Source: an uncultured Clostridia bacterium
GTDB lineage: Bacteria; Bacillota; Clostridia; HGM11514
DNA length: 64,000 nucleotides
NCBI GenBank assembly: GCA_934464705.1
Contig: CAKSKB010000018.1
Span: forward strand, 5,148-69,147
Direction of reading: 5' to 3'
Each line of letters opens with the position of its first letter. The stretch's first letter is position 1. Made by a program: the position numbers and the translations under genes. Below, piece by piece: positions 8,279-16,886 of this stretch. The notes under the pieces were generated by a model. It had not been told where the DNA came from. It searched no databases and worked only from the letters and a program-made list of their open reading frames with translations.

Positions 8279-9067
8279 ATGATAATAGATTTCCACACAC
8301 ACTGCTTTCCGGAGAAAATAGCGGAAAAGGCAATAGAAAAGTTAAGTTACACAAGCGGAGGGCTTATTCCGCAGACGGACGGAACGCTGACAGGCCTTAA
8401 AGAAATCATGAAAAAATCGGGCGTCGGTATATCGTGCGTTATGAATATTGCAACAAATCCGCATCAGATGAAGTCCGTGAACGATTTTGCGATAAGCATA
8501 AACGGCGGAGAAATTGTATCCTTCGGGTCGGTGCACCCGGACGCTCCTGATGCACCCCACGAACTCGAAAGAATAAAGGCGGCGGGGCTTAAAGGAGTCA
8601 AGTTTCACCCGGATTATCAGGGCTTTTTTGCAGATGATTCAAAGATGAAGCCGATATATAAAAAGATAGAGTCGCTGGGGCTTATAATGCTTTTTCATGC
8701 CGGGTTCGATTACGGTTTTGACGCACCGTTTCACGGTATGCCGGATAATATTCTCGGCGTGCTTAAAACGGTTGATTCTCCTGTTGTTGCGGCGCACTGG
8801 GGAGGGCTTAACTGCGGAGAAGAGGTTATAAAAAAGCTTTGCGGGCTGCCTCTGTACTTTGATATTTCATTCGGTTACGGCACGATGCCGAGGGCGCTTC
8901 AGATGAGGATTATCGACAAACACGGAACCGACAGGCTGCTTTTCGGTTCGGACTGCCCGTGGAACGACCCGGCATGGGACATGAGAAATCTTGAAACTCT
9001 TGAGCTTTCGGAATCGGAAAAAGAAAAAATACTCGGCGGAAATGCCGCCAAACTTCTGGAGGTATAA
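8279..9067 (+). CDS. Amidohydrolase family protein (amidohydrolase-2/TIM-barrel type)
   Basis: 262 residues. A metal-dependent TIM-barrel hydrolase or decarboxylase related to the PF04909 group. The metal-binding HxH is at His6/His8 (IDFHTH), further conserved positions are in VKFHPDY, LFHAG and AAHWGG, and the C-terminal aspartate is in LLFGSDCPWND. Chemistry and substrate cannot be set from sequence; members act on small ring or sugar-lactone compounds. ATG 8279 follows AAGGAA. It is 3 bases upstream of the deacetylase gene, so the two are one transcript from the promoter at 8222-8249. Confidence 0.85.
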   Translation: MIIDFHTHCFPEKIAEKAIEKLSYTSGGLIPQTDGTLTGLKEIMKKSGVGISCVMNIATNPHQMKSVNDFAISINGGEIVSFGSVHPDAPDAPHELERIKAAGLKGVKFHPDYQGFFADDSKMKPIYKKIESLGLIMLFHAGFDYGFDAPFHGMPDNILGVLKTVDSPVVAAHWGGLNCGEEVIKKLCGLPLYFDISFGYGTMPRALQMRIIDKHGTDRLLFGSDCPWNDPAWDMRNLETLELSESEKEKILGGNAAKLLEV

Positions 9068-9070
9068 ATT

Positions 9071-9769
9071 ATGTGGAACGGAAAGAAAAAAGCGCTTACA
9101 TTTTCATTTGACGACGGTGTAATGCAGGACAGGCGACTGGTTGAAATCTTAAAAAAATACGGGCTTAAGGGTACATTCAATCTCAATTCCGGAATGATGT
9201 ACCACGAGTGTATATGGAACACCTGCGGCATTGATGTTATCCGCCTTAACCACGATGAGTGCCTGGAGCTTTTCGGGGATTTTGAACCGGCGGTGCATAC
9301 TCTTACTCATCCCGACCTTTTGGCGGAGGGCGATTATATGCGCGAGCGCCAGATTGCCGGCGACAAGGCGAATCTGGAGCGGCTTTTCGGCAGAAAGATC
9401 TACGGTATGGCGTATCCGGGCGGCAGCGGCACAAGTGATGAACTTATTGAACTTGTGAGCCGTTTCGGAATAAAATATGCAAGGCTTCCGTATGATATAG
9501 GGTACGAAGATGTCACATTCGATGTGCCGCAGGACTTATTCAGGCTGACGGGCGTTAAAATCAGCAATGAAAGGCTTGCGGATATTGCGGAAAAGTTTGT
9601 GAAGCTTGACCGCCCCGAGCCGTCGCTTCTTTATATATGGGGACACAGCTACGAGTTTGACATAAACGGTTCGTGGGACAGGTTTGAAGAAATATGCAGT
9701 ATGCTTTCGGGCTGCAATGATACATTTTACGGCACAAATCACGAATGTTTGCAGCCGTTTTACAAATAG
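9071..9769 (+). CDS. Polysaccharide deacetylase family protein
   Basis: 232 residues, NodB-fold carbohydrate esterase 4-like. Motif 1 is FSFDDG near residues 10-15, TFNLNSG follows near 35-41, and the metal-binding histidines appear in VHTLTHPDL near 75-83. The C-terminal half has YIWGHSYEFD, with a conserved His. No signal peptide is seen, so the substrate is probably intracellular or a small oligosaccharide rather than the cell wall. GGAGG lies 9 bases before the start, inside the end of the amidohydrolase gene, so the pair is translationally linked. Confidence 0.85.
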   Translation: MWNGKKKALTFSFDDGVMQDRRLVEILKKYGLKGTFNLNSGMMYHECIWNTCGIDVIRLNHDECLELFGDFEPAVHTLTHPDLLAEGDYMRERQIAGDKANLERLFGRKIYGMAYPGGSGTSDELIELVSRFGIKYARLPYDIGYEDVTFDVPQDLFRLTGVKISNERLADIAEKFVKLDRPEPSLLYIWGHSYEFDINGSWDRFEEICSMLSGCNDTFYGTNHECLQPFYK

Positions 9770-9783
9770 TATGCAATAAGCAC

Positions 9784-9813
9784 TTGACTAAACTGTAACA
9801 TTTCTGTTATAAT
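9784..9813 (+). promoter_or_regulatory. Promoter of the asp23-like/fakA/recG operon
   Basis: TTGACT (9784-9789), 18-bp spacer, TATAAT (9808-9813), about 35 bases before the first start codon. Confidence 0.75.
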
Positions 9814-9847
9814 AATATATAGCAATCCTTGTATTGGAGGTATGAGT

Positions 9848-10201
9848 ATGAGTACGGTAAAAGAAAATGCTTTGGGCAAAATTGAAATTACCGATAATGT
9901 AATCGGCAATATCGCAGGTTATGCCGCAACACGCTGCTACGGGGTTGTGGGCATGATTTTCAAAAATAAAACCGACGGTATAATGGGCCTTTTGAAAAGG
10001 GATTCCCTTTCAAAAGGCGTAAGAGTTATCCCCAAGGGTGACAGCTTTGAGCTTGAACTTCACATTATGGTCGAAAACGGCGTGAATATTGCCGCAATCG
10101 GCGATAATATTATTTCCACTGTGGCATATACGGTCGAAAATCAGACCGGTATAAAGGTCGATAATATTCAGGTGTTTGTTGACGCTGTCAGAGCGGATTA
10201 A
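9848..10201 (+). CDS. Asp23/Gls24 family protein (YloU-like)
   Basis: 117 residues, small alpha/beta envelope-associated protein of the Asp23 family. It shows the usual start (ALGKIEITDNVIGNIAGYAA), the central GVVGM and the conserved VNIAAIGDNI...TVEN segment near the end. In Bacillus-type genomes YloU is encoded directly before YloV/FakA, exactly as here. ATG 9842 is in frame but only one base from GGAGG; ATG 9848 with a 7-base spacing is chosen. Stop to next start is 12 bases. Confidence 0.9.
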   Translation: MSTVKENALGKIEITDNVIGNIAGYAATRCYGVVGMIFKNKTDGIMGLLKRDSLSKGVRVIPKGDSFELELHIMVENGVNIAAIGDNIISTVAYTVENQTGIKVDNIQVFVDAVRAD

Positions 10202-10213
10202 TCGGAGGTAGGA

Positions 10214-11839
10214 ATGGTTACTGTTAACGGAGAACTGTTTGCCTCGATGATTGTTTCCGCTGCGAACAATCTTGAAAACTGCAAACAGGCTGTAAATGAT
10301 ATGAATGTTTTCCCCGTGCCGGACGGCGATACGGGTACAAATATGGCAAAAACCATGATGGCGTCCTCTGCCGAGGTTATAAAAATGCGGGGCATGGGCG
10401 CAGGGGCGCTCGCAAAGGCTGCCGCTTCATCGGCGCTCAGAGGCGCAAGAGGAAATTCCGGAGTTATTCTTTCGCAGCTTCTCAGAGGTCTTTCAAAGGG
10501 CGTCGGCGATGCGGACGAGCTTACGGTTGACGACCTTGCAAACGGTATCTGCGAGGCATCGAAGGTTGCTTACCGCGCGGTTATGAAGCCTACGGAGGGC
10601 ACGATTCTGACCGTTTCGAGGTTTGCCGCAGACGCTGCCGACAAAAACAGAGATGCGGAGGATGTGGGCGAATTTTTGCAGGCGGTTGCGCTTTCTGCAA
10701 GATATGCTCTTAAAAAGACTCCCGAAATGCTTCCGGTTTTGAAAACCGCAGGAGTTGTGGATTCGGGCGGTATGGGTCTTGTGAAGCTTATGGAGGGTGC
10801 GCTTTTTGCGGTTTTGAACGGCAGAGGCGTTGAACTTTCGGAACAGAAGCCGATTGAAAGCTCCGAAGGGATCAGGCTTGATTCCGCAGAACTTCACAAC
10901 GAAAGCGTGTTTACCTATTGTACGGAGTTTATTATACTTAAGGATAATCCCGAAAAAAGCGGCAAGTCAATCGAGCCGCAGCTGAAAAAGCTGGGCGACT
11001 GCGTGCTGGTTATCGATGACGAGGGCTTTGCCAAGGTGCATATCCATACCGACTGCCCCGGCACGGTTATACAGATTGCTCTCGGAATCGGTATGCTTAC
11101 CGATATTAAAATAGACAATCTCCGTGAGCAGGAAAAAGAAAGACTTGCGGCTCCCGAAGAACCGAAGGCACAGGCGGAGCTTAAAAAATTCGGCTTTGTC
11201 GGGGTGTGCGCCGGGAAAGGTCTTGAAGCGATTCTTAAAGATATCGGAATCGACAAGGTTATCGAGGGCGGCCAGACCATGAACCCCTGTGCGGACGATA
11301 TTCTGAAGGCTGCGGAAAAGGTCGGTGCGGAAACCGTTTTTGTGTTCCCGAACAATAAAAATATAATTCTTGCGGCGCGCCAGGCGGCTGAAATCGAAAC
11401 CGCCAAAAAGCTTGTTGTTATTCCTACAAAAAATGTGCCGCAGTGTATTTCGGCTATGCTTTCTTTCTCGGAGGAGTCCGAGGACAACGAAGAAAACATG
11501 ACCGCCGCCGCAGGGCTTGTTAAAAGCGCTTCGGTTACTTACGCGGTTCGTGATACCGAGGTTGACGGGATAACCGTAAACTCGGGTGATATAATCGGCG
11601 TTGCGGACGACGGGATTTGCTGCAGCGAGCCTACAACCCGCGAGGCGGTCCTCAAATCGCTTGAACATATCGTGGATTTGGACGAGCACGCCGTTATCAG
11701 CATTTACTACGGCGAGGGCGTGGGCGAGGAGGAAGCCGAAGCGCTTTCGGCAGAAATTGAGTCAAAATACGACGAGTTTGATGTTGTGTGCAAATGCGGC
11801 GGTCAGCCGGTTTACTATTACATTTTATCGGCGGAATAA
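10214..11839 (+). CDS. fakA: DAK2-domain protein, fatty acid kinase catalytic subunit FakA-like (YloV)
   Basis: 541 residues, the normal size. The N-terminal DAK2/DhaL-like ATP-binding domain (about 1-200) has the nucleotide/metal signature NVFPVPDGDTGTNMAKT near residues 32-48 and the conserved ALRGARGNSGVILSQ near 74-88. A central domain (FTYCTEFII, VHIHTDCPG) and a C-terminal domain follow. FakA phosphorylates fatty acids presented by a DegV-type FakB protein, feeding exogenous or recycled fatty acids to phospholipid synthesis; no fakB is in the window. AGGTAGGA precedes ATG 10214. The gene is followed 2 bases later by recG. Confidence 0.88.
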   Translation: MVTVNGELFASMIVSAANNLENCKQAVNDMNVFPVPDGDTGTNMAKTMMASSAEVIKMRGMGAGALAKAAASSALRGARGNSGVILSQLLRGLSKGVGDADELTVDDLANGICEASKVAYRAVMKPTEGTILTVSRFAADAADKNRDAEDVGEFLQAVALSARYALKKTPEMLPVLKTAGVVDSGGMGLVKLMEGALFAVLNGRGVELSEQKPIESSEGIRLDSAELHNESVFTYCTEFIILKDNPEKSGKSIEPQLKKLGDCVLVIDDEGFAKVHIHTDCPGTVIQIALGIGMLTDIKIDNLREQEKERLAAPEEPKAQAELKKFGFVGVCAGKGLEAILKDIGIDKVIEGGQTMNPCADDILKAAEKVGAETVFVFPNNKNIILAARQAAEIETAKKLVVIPTKNVPQCISAMLSFSEESEDNEENMTAAAGLVKSASVTYAVRDTEVDGITVNSGDIIGVADDGICCSEPTTREAVLKSLEHIVDLDEHAVISIYYGEGVGEEEAEALSAEIESKYDEFDVVCKCGGQPVYYYILSAE

Positions 11840-11841
11840 TT

Positions 11842-13866
11842 ATGGATTTATTTACGGATATTCGTTTTATAAAAGGCGTCGGCGAAGAACGGGCAAAACT
11901 GTTTCATACCCTTGGGGTTGATACGGTTTATGATATGCTGTACTATTTTCCGAGGGATTATGAGGACAGGACAAAGTGCGTCAGGATTGCCGATGTCAGT
12001 GACGGCGATACTGTATGCATAAGGGCTTTTGCGGATTGTGCTCCGAGGGAACACAGAATCCGCAAGGGCTTTTTTCTGTATAAATTTTTCGTGTCCGATG
12101 AAACGGGAAGAATGGAAATAACTCTTTTCAACCAAAAATTCGCTGCGCAGGGCATAGAGGAAAACGGAGAATATATCTTTTACGGCAAGGTTTCAAGGGG
12201 AAGATACGGCTTTTCGATGGCGTCTCCCGAGATTGAAGCGGTGGATAAAAGTGGAATTCTAACCTCTGCAATCGTCCCGAAATACAGCCTTACGGCAAAC
12301 CTTTCGAGAAAGGTCTGCCTTAAAATTATAAAAAACTGCCTTGAGGCGGTCGGGAATATTCCTGATGTTCTGCCGATGGCGCTGCGTGAAAAATACAGGC
12401 TGTGCGAGGTTAACTATGCGCTGCGGCAGGTGCATTTTCCGGACAGTGAGGGCGCACTGAAAATTGCACGGAGGCGGCTGGTGTTTGAAGAACTGTTCAT
12501 AATGTCTCTCGGGCTTGCGTGTCTTAAGCAGAAACGCGACAGGTATACGGGTTCGGCATTTTCATTCACGGCTCCGTCGGAATTTATAAACTCGCTGCCA
12601 TTTCCGCTTACCGGTGCGCAGAAAAGGGTTATAGGGGAAATAGCTGAGGATATAAAAAAGACCCGTGTTATGAACCGTCTTGTGCAGGGCGATGTCGGCT
12701 CGGGTAAGACGGTCGTTGCCGCAGCTGCGTGCTTTATGGCAAAAAAAAGCGGTTTTCAGACGGCTCTTATGGCACCTACGGAAATCCTGGCACGGCAGCA
12801 TTTTGAATCATTTTCATCGTTTCTGCCGGGGTTTAACACGGTGCTTCTGGTCGGGAAAATGACAAAAAAGAAGAAATCGGCGGCGATTGAAAAGATATCC
12901 GGCGGCGGGGCCGATGTGATTATCGGCACGCATGCGCTCATTGAGGACGATGTTGAATACAAAAATCTTGGGCTTGTTATAACGGACGAGCAGCACCGTT
13001 TCGGCGTCAGGCAGCGTGCGGCGCTTTCCGAAAAGGGAAATAGCCCTCATATGCTTATCATGACCGCAACGCCTATCCCTAGAACCCTTGCGCTTACGCT
13101 TTACGGCGATCTTGATGTGTCCGTTATCGATGAACTCCCTCCCGGCAGGCAGGAGATAAAAACCTATGCAATGGGAGAAGGCATGAGAGAACGCGTGTAT
13201 AATTTCCTCAAAAAGCAGATTGATGAGGGCGGTCAGGGGTACATAATCTGTCCGCTGGTTGACCCGTCCGATAAGGTTGAGGCGGCAGCTGCGGTCGAGT
13301 TTATGGAGCATGTTGCCGAAAACGAACTGAAGGGTTACCCTATCGGGCTTCTGCACGGCAAGATCAAGGATAAGGATTCGGTTATGAACGAGTTCGCCGA
13401 GGGACGGCTTAAGGTTTTAATCAGCACAACGGTTGTTGAGGTCGGTGTGAATGTCCCGAATGCAACTGTTATGATTATCGAAAATGCCGAACGGTTCGGG
13501 CTTTCCCAGCTTCATCAGCTCAGAGGAAGGGTCGGCAGAGGGTCAAGGCAGTCTTACTGCATAATGTTTCCTCACGGAAAGAGCGAAATTACGGCTGAAC
13601 GCATGAAAATTATGTGCCAGACGAACGACGGCTTCAAAATCTCGGCAAAGGATATGGAACTTCGCGGTCCGGGAGAGTTTTTCGGGACACGCCAGCACGG
13701 TCTGCCCGAACTTAAAATCGCAAACCTCTTTACCGATATGAAGGTTCTTTCGGCGGCACAGACTGCCGCTGCGCAAACGCTTATCGGCGACCCGTCGCTT
13801 TCAAAAGAAGAAAACAAGTATCTTAAAGAGCACATGCTGAGGTTTTTGAAAAAAACTTATAATTAA
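11842..13866 (+). CDS. recG: ATP-dependent DNA helicase RecG
   Basis: 674 residues, full length. RecG reverses stalled forks and processes branched recombination intermediates. The N-terminal wedge/OB domain (about 1-230) begins with IRFIKGVGEERAKLF. The helicase core has Walker A GDVGSGKT, the DExH-type ITDEQHRFGVRQR, motif III TATPIPRTL, GLLHGKIKDKD, and QLRGRVGRG (motif VI region). The ORF opens upstream at 11788, but ATG 11842, 2 bases after the fakA stop, matches the family start. The order asp23-like-fakA-recG is conserved in Firmicutes. Confidence 0.95.
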   Translation: MDLFTDIRFIKGVGEERAKLFHTLGVDTVYDMLYYFPRDYEDRTKCVRIADVSDGDTVCIRAFADCAPREHRIRKGFFLYKFFVSDETGRMEITLFNQKFAAQGIEENGEYIFYGKVSRGRYGFSMASPEIEAVDKSGILTSAIVPKYSLTANLSRKVCLKIIKNCLEAVGNIPDVLPMALREKYRLCEVNYALRQVHFPDSEGALKIARRRLVFEELFIMSLGLACLKQKRDRYTGSAFSFTAPSEFINSLPFPLTGAQKRVIGEIAEDIKKTRVMNRLVQGDVGSGKTVVAAAACFMAKKSGFQTALMAPTEILARQHFESFSSFLPGFNTVLLVGKMTKKKKSAAIEKISGGGADVIIGTHALIEDDVEYKNLGLVITDEQHRFGVRQRAALSEKGNSPHMLIMTATPIPRTLALTLYGDLDVSVIDELPPGRQEIKTYAMGEGMRERVYNFLKKQIDEGGQGYIICPLVDPSDKVEAAAAVEFMEHVAENELKGYPIGLLHGKIKDKDSVMNEFAEGRLKVLISTTVVEVGVNVPNATVMIIENAERFGLSQLHQLRGRVGRGSRQSYCIMFPHGKSEITAERMKIMCQTNDGFKISAKDMELRGPGEFFGTRQHGLPELKIANLFTDMKVLSAAQTAAAQTLIGDPSLSKEENKYLKEHMLRFLKKTYN

Positions 13867-13880
13867 TTTTGGCAAAATGC

Positions 13881-13909
13881 TTGCATATTGTTAAAAATAA
13901 TGTTAAAAT
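13881..13909 (+). promoter_or_regulatory. Promoter of uxuA
   Basis: TTGCAT (13881-13886), 17-bp spacer, TAAAAT (13904-13909), 30 bases before the start codon. Confidence 0.65.
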
Positions 13910-13938
13910 AAAGTATATTATTAAAGGAGATGAAGCTA

Positions 13939-14982
13939 ATGCAGATGACTTTCAGATGGTACGGCGAGGATGATCCCGTAACATTGGAAAAAATCAGACA
14001 GATTCCGGGCGTTACCGGTATCGTTTCCGCAATCTATGATATTCCCGTGGGCGAGGCATGGCCTTACGAGAGAATAATGCAGCTTAAAGAAACCGTCGAA
14101 AAAGCGGGGCTTGAGCTTTCGGTTATCGAGAGCGTGCCGGTTCATGAGGATATAAAGACCGGTGACGGCGACCGTGACAGGTACATAGAAAACTATTGCA
14201 CAACACTCAGAAACCTTGCAAAAGCAGGTATTGACTGTGTTTGTTACAACTTTATGCCCGTTTTCGACTGGACCCGTTCCGACCTTAATTTTGAACTGCC
14301 CGACGGCTCTCATGCGCTTATCTATAATGAGGAAACTGTGCATGACATGAATCCTCTCACGGGTGATTTGTCCCTTCCCGGATGGGACGCAAGCTACACA
14401 AAGGACGGCATGAAGGCGCTTCTCAACAAGTACGCGAATATCAGTGAGGAGCAGCTGTGGGACAACCTTAAGTATTTCCTTGACAGAGTTATTAAGGTTG
14501 CCGAGGAGGTCAAGGTTAAAATGGCTATCCACCCGGATGATCCGCCGTGGGGCATTTTCGGGCTTCCGAGAATTATCACAAACAAAAATAATATTGAGCG
14601 TTTCCTGAAGCTTTATGACAGCAAGTATAACGGGCTCACGCTTTGCAGCGGTTCGCTCGGCGTTTCTCCGGATAACGATATCGTGGACATGGTTAATTCT
14701 TTCTGCGACAGAATCCATTTTGCGCATATCAGAAATGTTAAAATCACAGGAGAAAAATGCTTCGAGGAAGCGGCGCACAGAACCGAAAACGGTTCTCTTG
14801 ACATTTACGGTATTGTTAAGGCTTATCACGATAACGGCTTTGACGGATATATCCGCCCGGATCACGGCAGAATGATTTGGGGCGAAACCGGCAGACCCGG
14901 CTACGGTTTGTTTGACCGTGCTCTCGGCGCCGTATACATAAACGGCCTTTGGGAAGCTATTGATAAAGATTCCAAAAACTAA
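13939..14982 (+). CDS. uxuA: Mannonate dehydratase
   Basis: About 347 residues. Converts D-mannonate to 2-keto-3-deoxygluconate in glucuronate breakdown. Family signatures include the start MQMTFRWYGEDDPVTLEKIRQ, IPVGEAWP, CYNFMPVFDWTR and the metal-binding HPDDPPW and HIRNVK, ending with the Asp/His-rich YIRPDHGRMIWGE. An ATG at 13930 is in frame but lies right on the AAAGGAG; ATG 13939, 9 bases after it, is chosen. The usual partners (uxaC, uxuB, kdgK) are not adjacent. Together with the CE15-like esterase 2 kb downstream it suggests use of glucuronate from plant xylan. Confidence 0.95.
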   Translation: MQMTFRWYGEDDPVTLEKIRQIPGVTGIVSAIYDIPVGEAWPYERIMQLKETVEKAGLELSVIESVPVHEDIKTGDGDRDRYIENYCTTLRNLAKAGIDCVCYNFMPVFDWTRSDLNFELPDGSHALIYNEETVHDMNPLTGDLSLPGWDASYTKDGMKALLNKYANISEEQLWDNLKYFLDRVIKVAEEVKVKMAIHPDDPPWGIFGLPRIITNKNNIERFLKLYDSKYNGLTLCSGSLGVSPDNDIVDMVNSFCDRIHFAHIRNVKITGEKCFEEAAHRTENGSLDIYGIVKAYHDNGFDGYIRPDHGRMIWGETGRPGYGLFDRALGAVYINGLWEAIDKDSKN

Positions 14983-14985
14983 TGC

Positions 14986-15019
14986 AAAAAATTCCCGTGG
15001 CTTTCCATGGGAATTTTTT
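14986..15019 (+). terminator. Terminator of uxuA
   Basis: Near-perfect stem of about 13 bp (AAAATTCCCGTGG/CCATGGGAATTTT) with loop CTTT and a run of T. It lies 4 bases past the stop codon and close to the next ribosome binding site. Confidence 0.85.
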
Positions 15020-15037
15020 GATGTTCGGGGTGATTTT

Positions 15038-15808
15038 ATGAAAAAAATATTGATTTCTGCGGTTCTCGTGCTGACGCTTTGTCTTTGCGGCTGCGAATCA
15101 AAGGCGGATAAGTATTTTGCCGAGGGTATAAAAGCTTTCAATGAAGACGATTACAAAATTGCCGAAAGAAAGCTCCGGAAAGCGCTTGACAACGGCTGCA
15201 AAAATTCGGAAGCCGAAGAAGTTATCGATATTATTAAATATTATAACGAAGCGCAAAGGTGCGTTAATAACCGTGATTTTTCAAAGGCGGCAGAGGCGGT
15301 TGATAAAATACCGTCATCTTATGAAGATTACGGTATTTCCGACAAAATCGATGAAATAAACGATGTGATTTCAAAGTCCGCGGAAGCGTCCGATACATTT
15401 GACAGTATAAAGGGGTATTACGAAAGCGGGAAATTCGATTCCGCCGTAAGCCTTATGGATTATGTGGATGAGGATTATCTTTCGTCCGCCGAAAAAACGG
15501 AGCTTGGCAAAATCAGAACGCAGATTGAATCGAACGGACTGAGCAAAAACCGAAAGACGGTTCAAAGCGGCAATCAGCCCGACAAATCCGAAAGAATTGC
15601 CGAAAACAGCGAAAAAGAAACGGAAAAACCGAAAAATGAAAATAAACCGTCGGATTCCGGCGTTAAGTATAGAGTCAGGAAGTCGGCGGATGACGCAGAA
15701 TCGCAGCTCGGTGCGTTTTCGGAGCTTGACAACGCCCAAAGACTTGCTGATGAAAACGGCGGTTATGCGGTGTACGATATGGACGGCTCGCTTGTGTATC
15801 AGCCGTAA
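15038..15808 (+). CDS. Lipoprotein with TPR-like helices and a SPOR-like C-terminus
   Basis: 256 residues. Lipoprotein signal peptide MKKILISAVLVLTLCLCGC with lipobox LCGC, so Cys19 is probably lipid-modified. The mature part starts as a charged helical region resembling tetratricopeptide repeats (KYFAEGIKAFNEDDYKIAERKL), then a Lys/Glu/Asn-rich linker (about 190-215). The last ~45 residues have the shape of a SPOR domain (VKYRVRKS...LGAFSELDNAQRLADENGGYAVY). SPOR domains bind peptidoglycan stripped of stem peptides, so septal or wall localisation is likely but unproven. The frame opens at 14960; ATG 15038 preceded by GGGGTGA is the evident start. Confidence 0.75.
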   Translation: MKKILISAVLVLTLCLCGCESKADKYFAEGIKAFNEDDYKIAERKLRKALDNGCKNSEAEEVIDIIKYYNEAQRCVNNRDFSKAAEAVDKIPSSYEDYGISDKIDEINDVISKSAEASDTFDSIKGYYESGKFDSAVSLMDYVDEDYLSSAEKTELGKIRTQIESNGLSKNRKTVQSGNQPDKSERIAENSEKETEKPKNENKPSDSGVKYRVRKSADDAESQLGAFSELDNAQRLADENGGYAVYDMDGSLVYQP

Positions 15809-15812
15809 AAAT

Positions 15813-15844
15813 AAGGGTTTTCGGCTCATTTGCCGAAAACCCTT
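15813..15844. terminator. Bidirectional terminator between convergent genes
   Basis: Perfect 13-bp stem AAGGGTTTTCGGC/GCCGAAAACCCTT with a 6-base loop, lying between the lipoprotein stop (15808) and the transporter stop (15850). Confidence 0.85.
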
Positions 15845-15849
15845 TCACT

Positions 15850-16746
15850 TTATATATCAAATACGCCGAGTATTATTATGCCGATAACCGTAACCGCAAT
15901 GGCTGCATAATGCTTTGCGGATAATTTTTCCTTAAGAAAAATTCTGCTCCAGAGCACCGACGCCGCACAGTATGCCGAGATAACCGGCGCCGCCATAATG
16001 GTATTTTCCGAGATTGCAAAGACATATGCGAACTGCCCGGCTGTTTCGCATATTCCGCCGATGAGCTTCGGAACTTCGCGCGAAGGCACAAGATTATCTT
16101 TTTTGATAATAACAACATACACGAATGAAATTATACCCATAAGCAGGAATGTAAGTTCGTATGCGACATTTGCGGATTCCTCATTGAGGGTTTCGAGGAT
16201 AATGCTGTCGGTAAATGTTCCTGCGGCGTCAAGTATGCAGTATATTATGGGAATTAAAATTGCAACAAGACTTTTTGAGTACTTGATATTGCATTTTTCC
16301 TGGCGCAGTTTTCTTTGGTTTTCGTCTTCGGTGTACTCCGTAATTCCCAAAAATATAACCCCGGCGCAGACGATTATAACACCGACCAAAGGACCGCCCG
16401 AAAGCCTGTCCCCCAGGAACACAAAGCACATCAGTGCCGCCAGAGCGCCGGACGAGTTGCATATCGGCGATGATACCGAAAGCTCGATATACCTCAGCCC
16501 CACATAGCCGAACACCATGGAAATTATGTAAAGAAGTGATGCGGGAAGGTATTTTATAATAATCGAAAGGTTTATTTCCACGCCGCTTACAAAAATTTCA
16601 AACATTGCGTGAAGCCCCATTATAAGCCCGACCGCCATAACCATTTTCCAGTGACTGTACCTGTCGTCCGGTCTTGAGCCTATCTTACTGAATAAATCCG
16701 AGCCGCTCCAGCAAAGCAGTGCGGCAATTGCGAAAATGAACCACAT
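15850..16746 (-). CDS. EamA/DMT-superfamily transporter
   Basis: 298 residues with about ten hydrophobic segments in the two-fold EamA arrangement. The N-terminal MWFIFAIAALLCWSGSDLFSKIG and the matching C-terminal half ending in IAVTVIGIIILGVFDI are typical of small-metabolite exporters/importers of the drug/metabolite transporter group. Substrate is unknown. A charged cytoplasmic loop near 135-150 (EYTEDENQRKLRQEK) separates the repeats. Start ATG 16746 has GGAG 8 bases upstream. A second EamA gene lies at 29802-30692 with low visible similarity, so the two are not a recent duplicate. Confidence 0.85.
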   Translation of the reverse strand: MWFIFAIAALLCWSGSDLFSKIGSRPDDRYSHWKMVMAVGLIMGLHAMFEIFVSGVEINLSIIIKYLPASLLYIISMVFGYVGLRYIELSVSSPICNSSGALAALMCFVFLGDRLSGGPLVGVIIVCAGVIFLGITEYTEDENQRKLRQEKCNIKYSKSLVAILIPIIYCILDAAGTFTDSIILETLNEESANVAYELTFLLMGIISFVYVVIIKKDNLVPSREVPKLIGGICETAGQFAYVFAISENTIMAAPVISAYCAASVLWSRIFLKEKLSAKHYAAIAVTVIGIIILGVFDI

Positions 16747-16777
16747 ATTTTTTTCTCCTTGTAAAAATTATATTCCG

Positions 16778-16806
16778 ATTATATCATATATCGGCAAAAA
16801 ATTCAA
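16778..16806 (-). promoter_or_regulatory. Promoter of the EamA transporter gene
   Basis: On the minus strand TTGAAT (16806-16801), 17-bp spacer, TATAAT (16783-16778), about 32 bases from the start codon. Confidence 0.7.
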
Positions 16807-16823
16807 CAAAAATTTTAAAATGC

Positions 16824-16852
16824 TTGAATTAATGCGTGCCGTATGCTATAAT
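16824..16852 (+). promoter_or_regulatory. Promoter of the esterase/hemW/spoIVF-like genes
   Basis: TTGAAT (16824-16829), 17-bp spacer, TATAAT (16847-16852). It is divergent from the EamA promoter, with the two -35 boxes only 17 bases apart. Confidence 0.7.
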
Positions 16853-16886
16853 AAGGTTATTAATTGCAATTGCGGAGGCAGATATA

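Noticed and set aside
13936..15141. 401-codon open frame on the minus strand opposite uxuA
   Set aside because: No ribosome binding site, composition typical of an antisense shadow, and uxuA on the plus strand matches a known family end to end.
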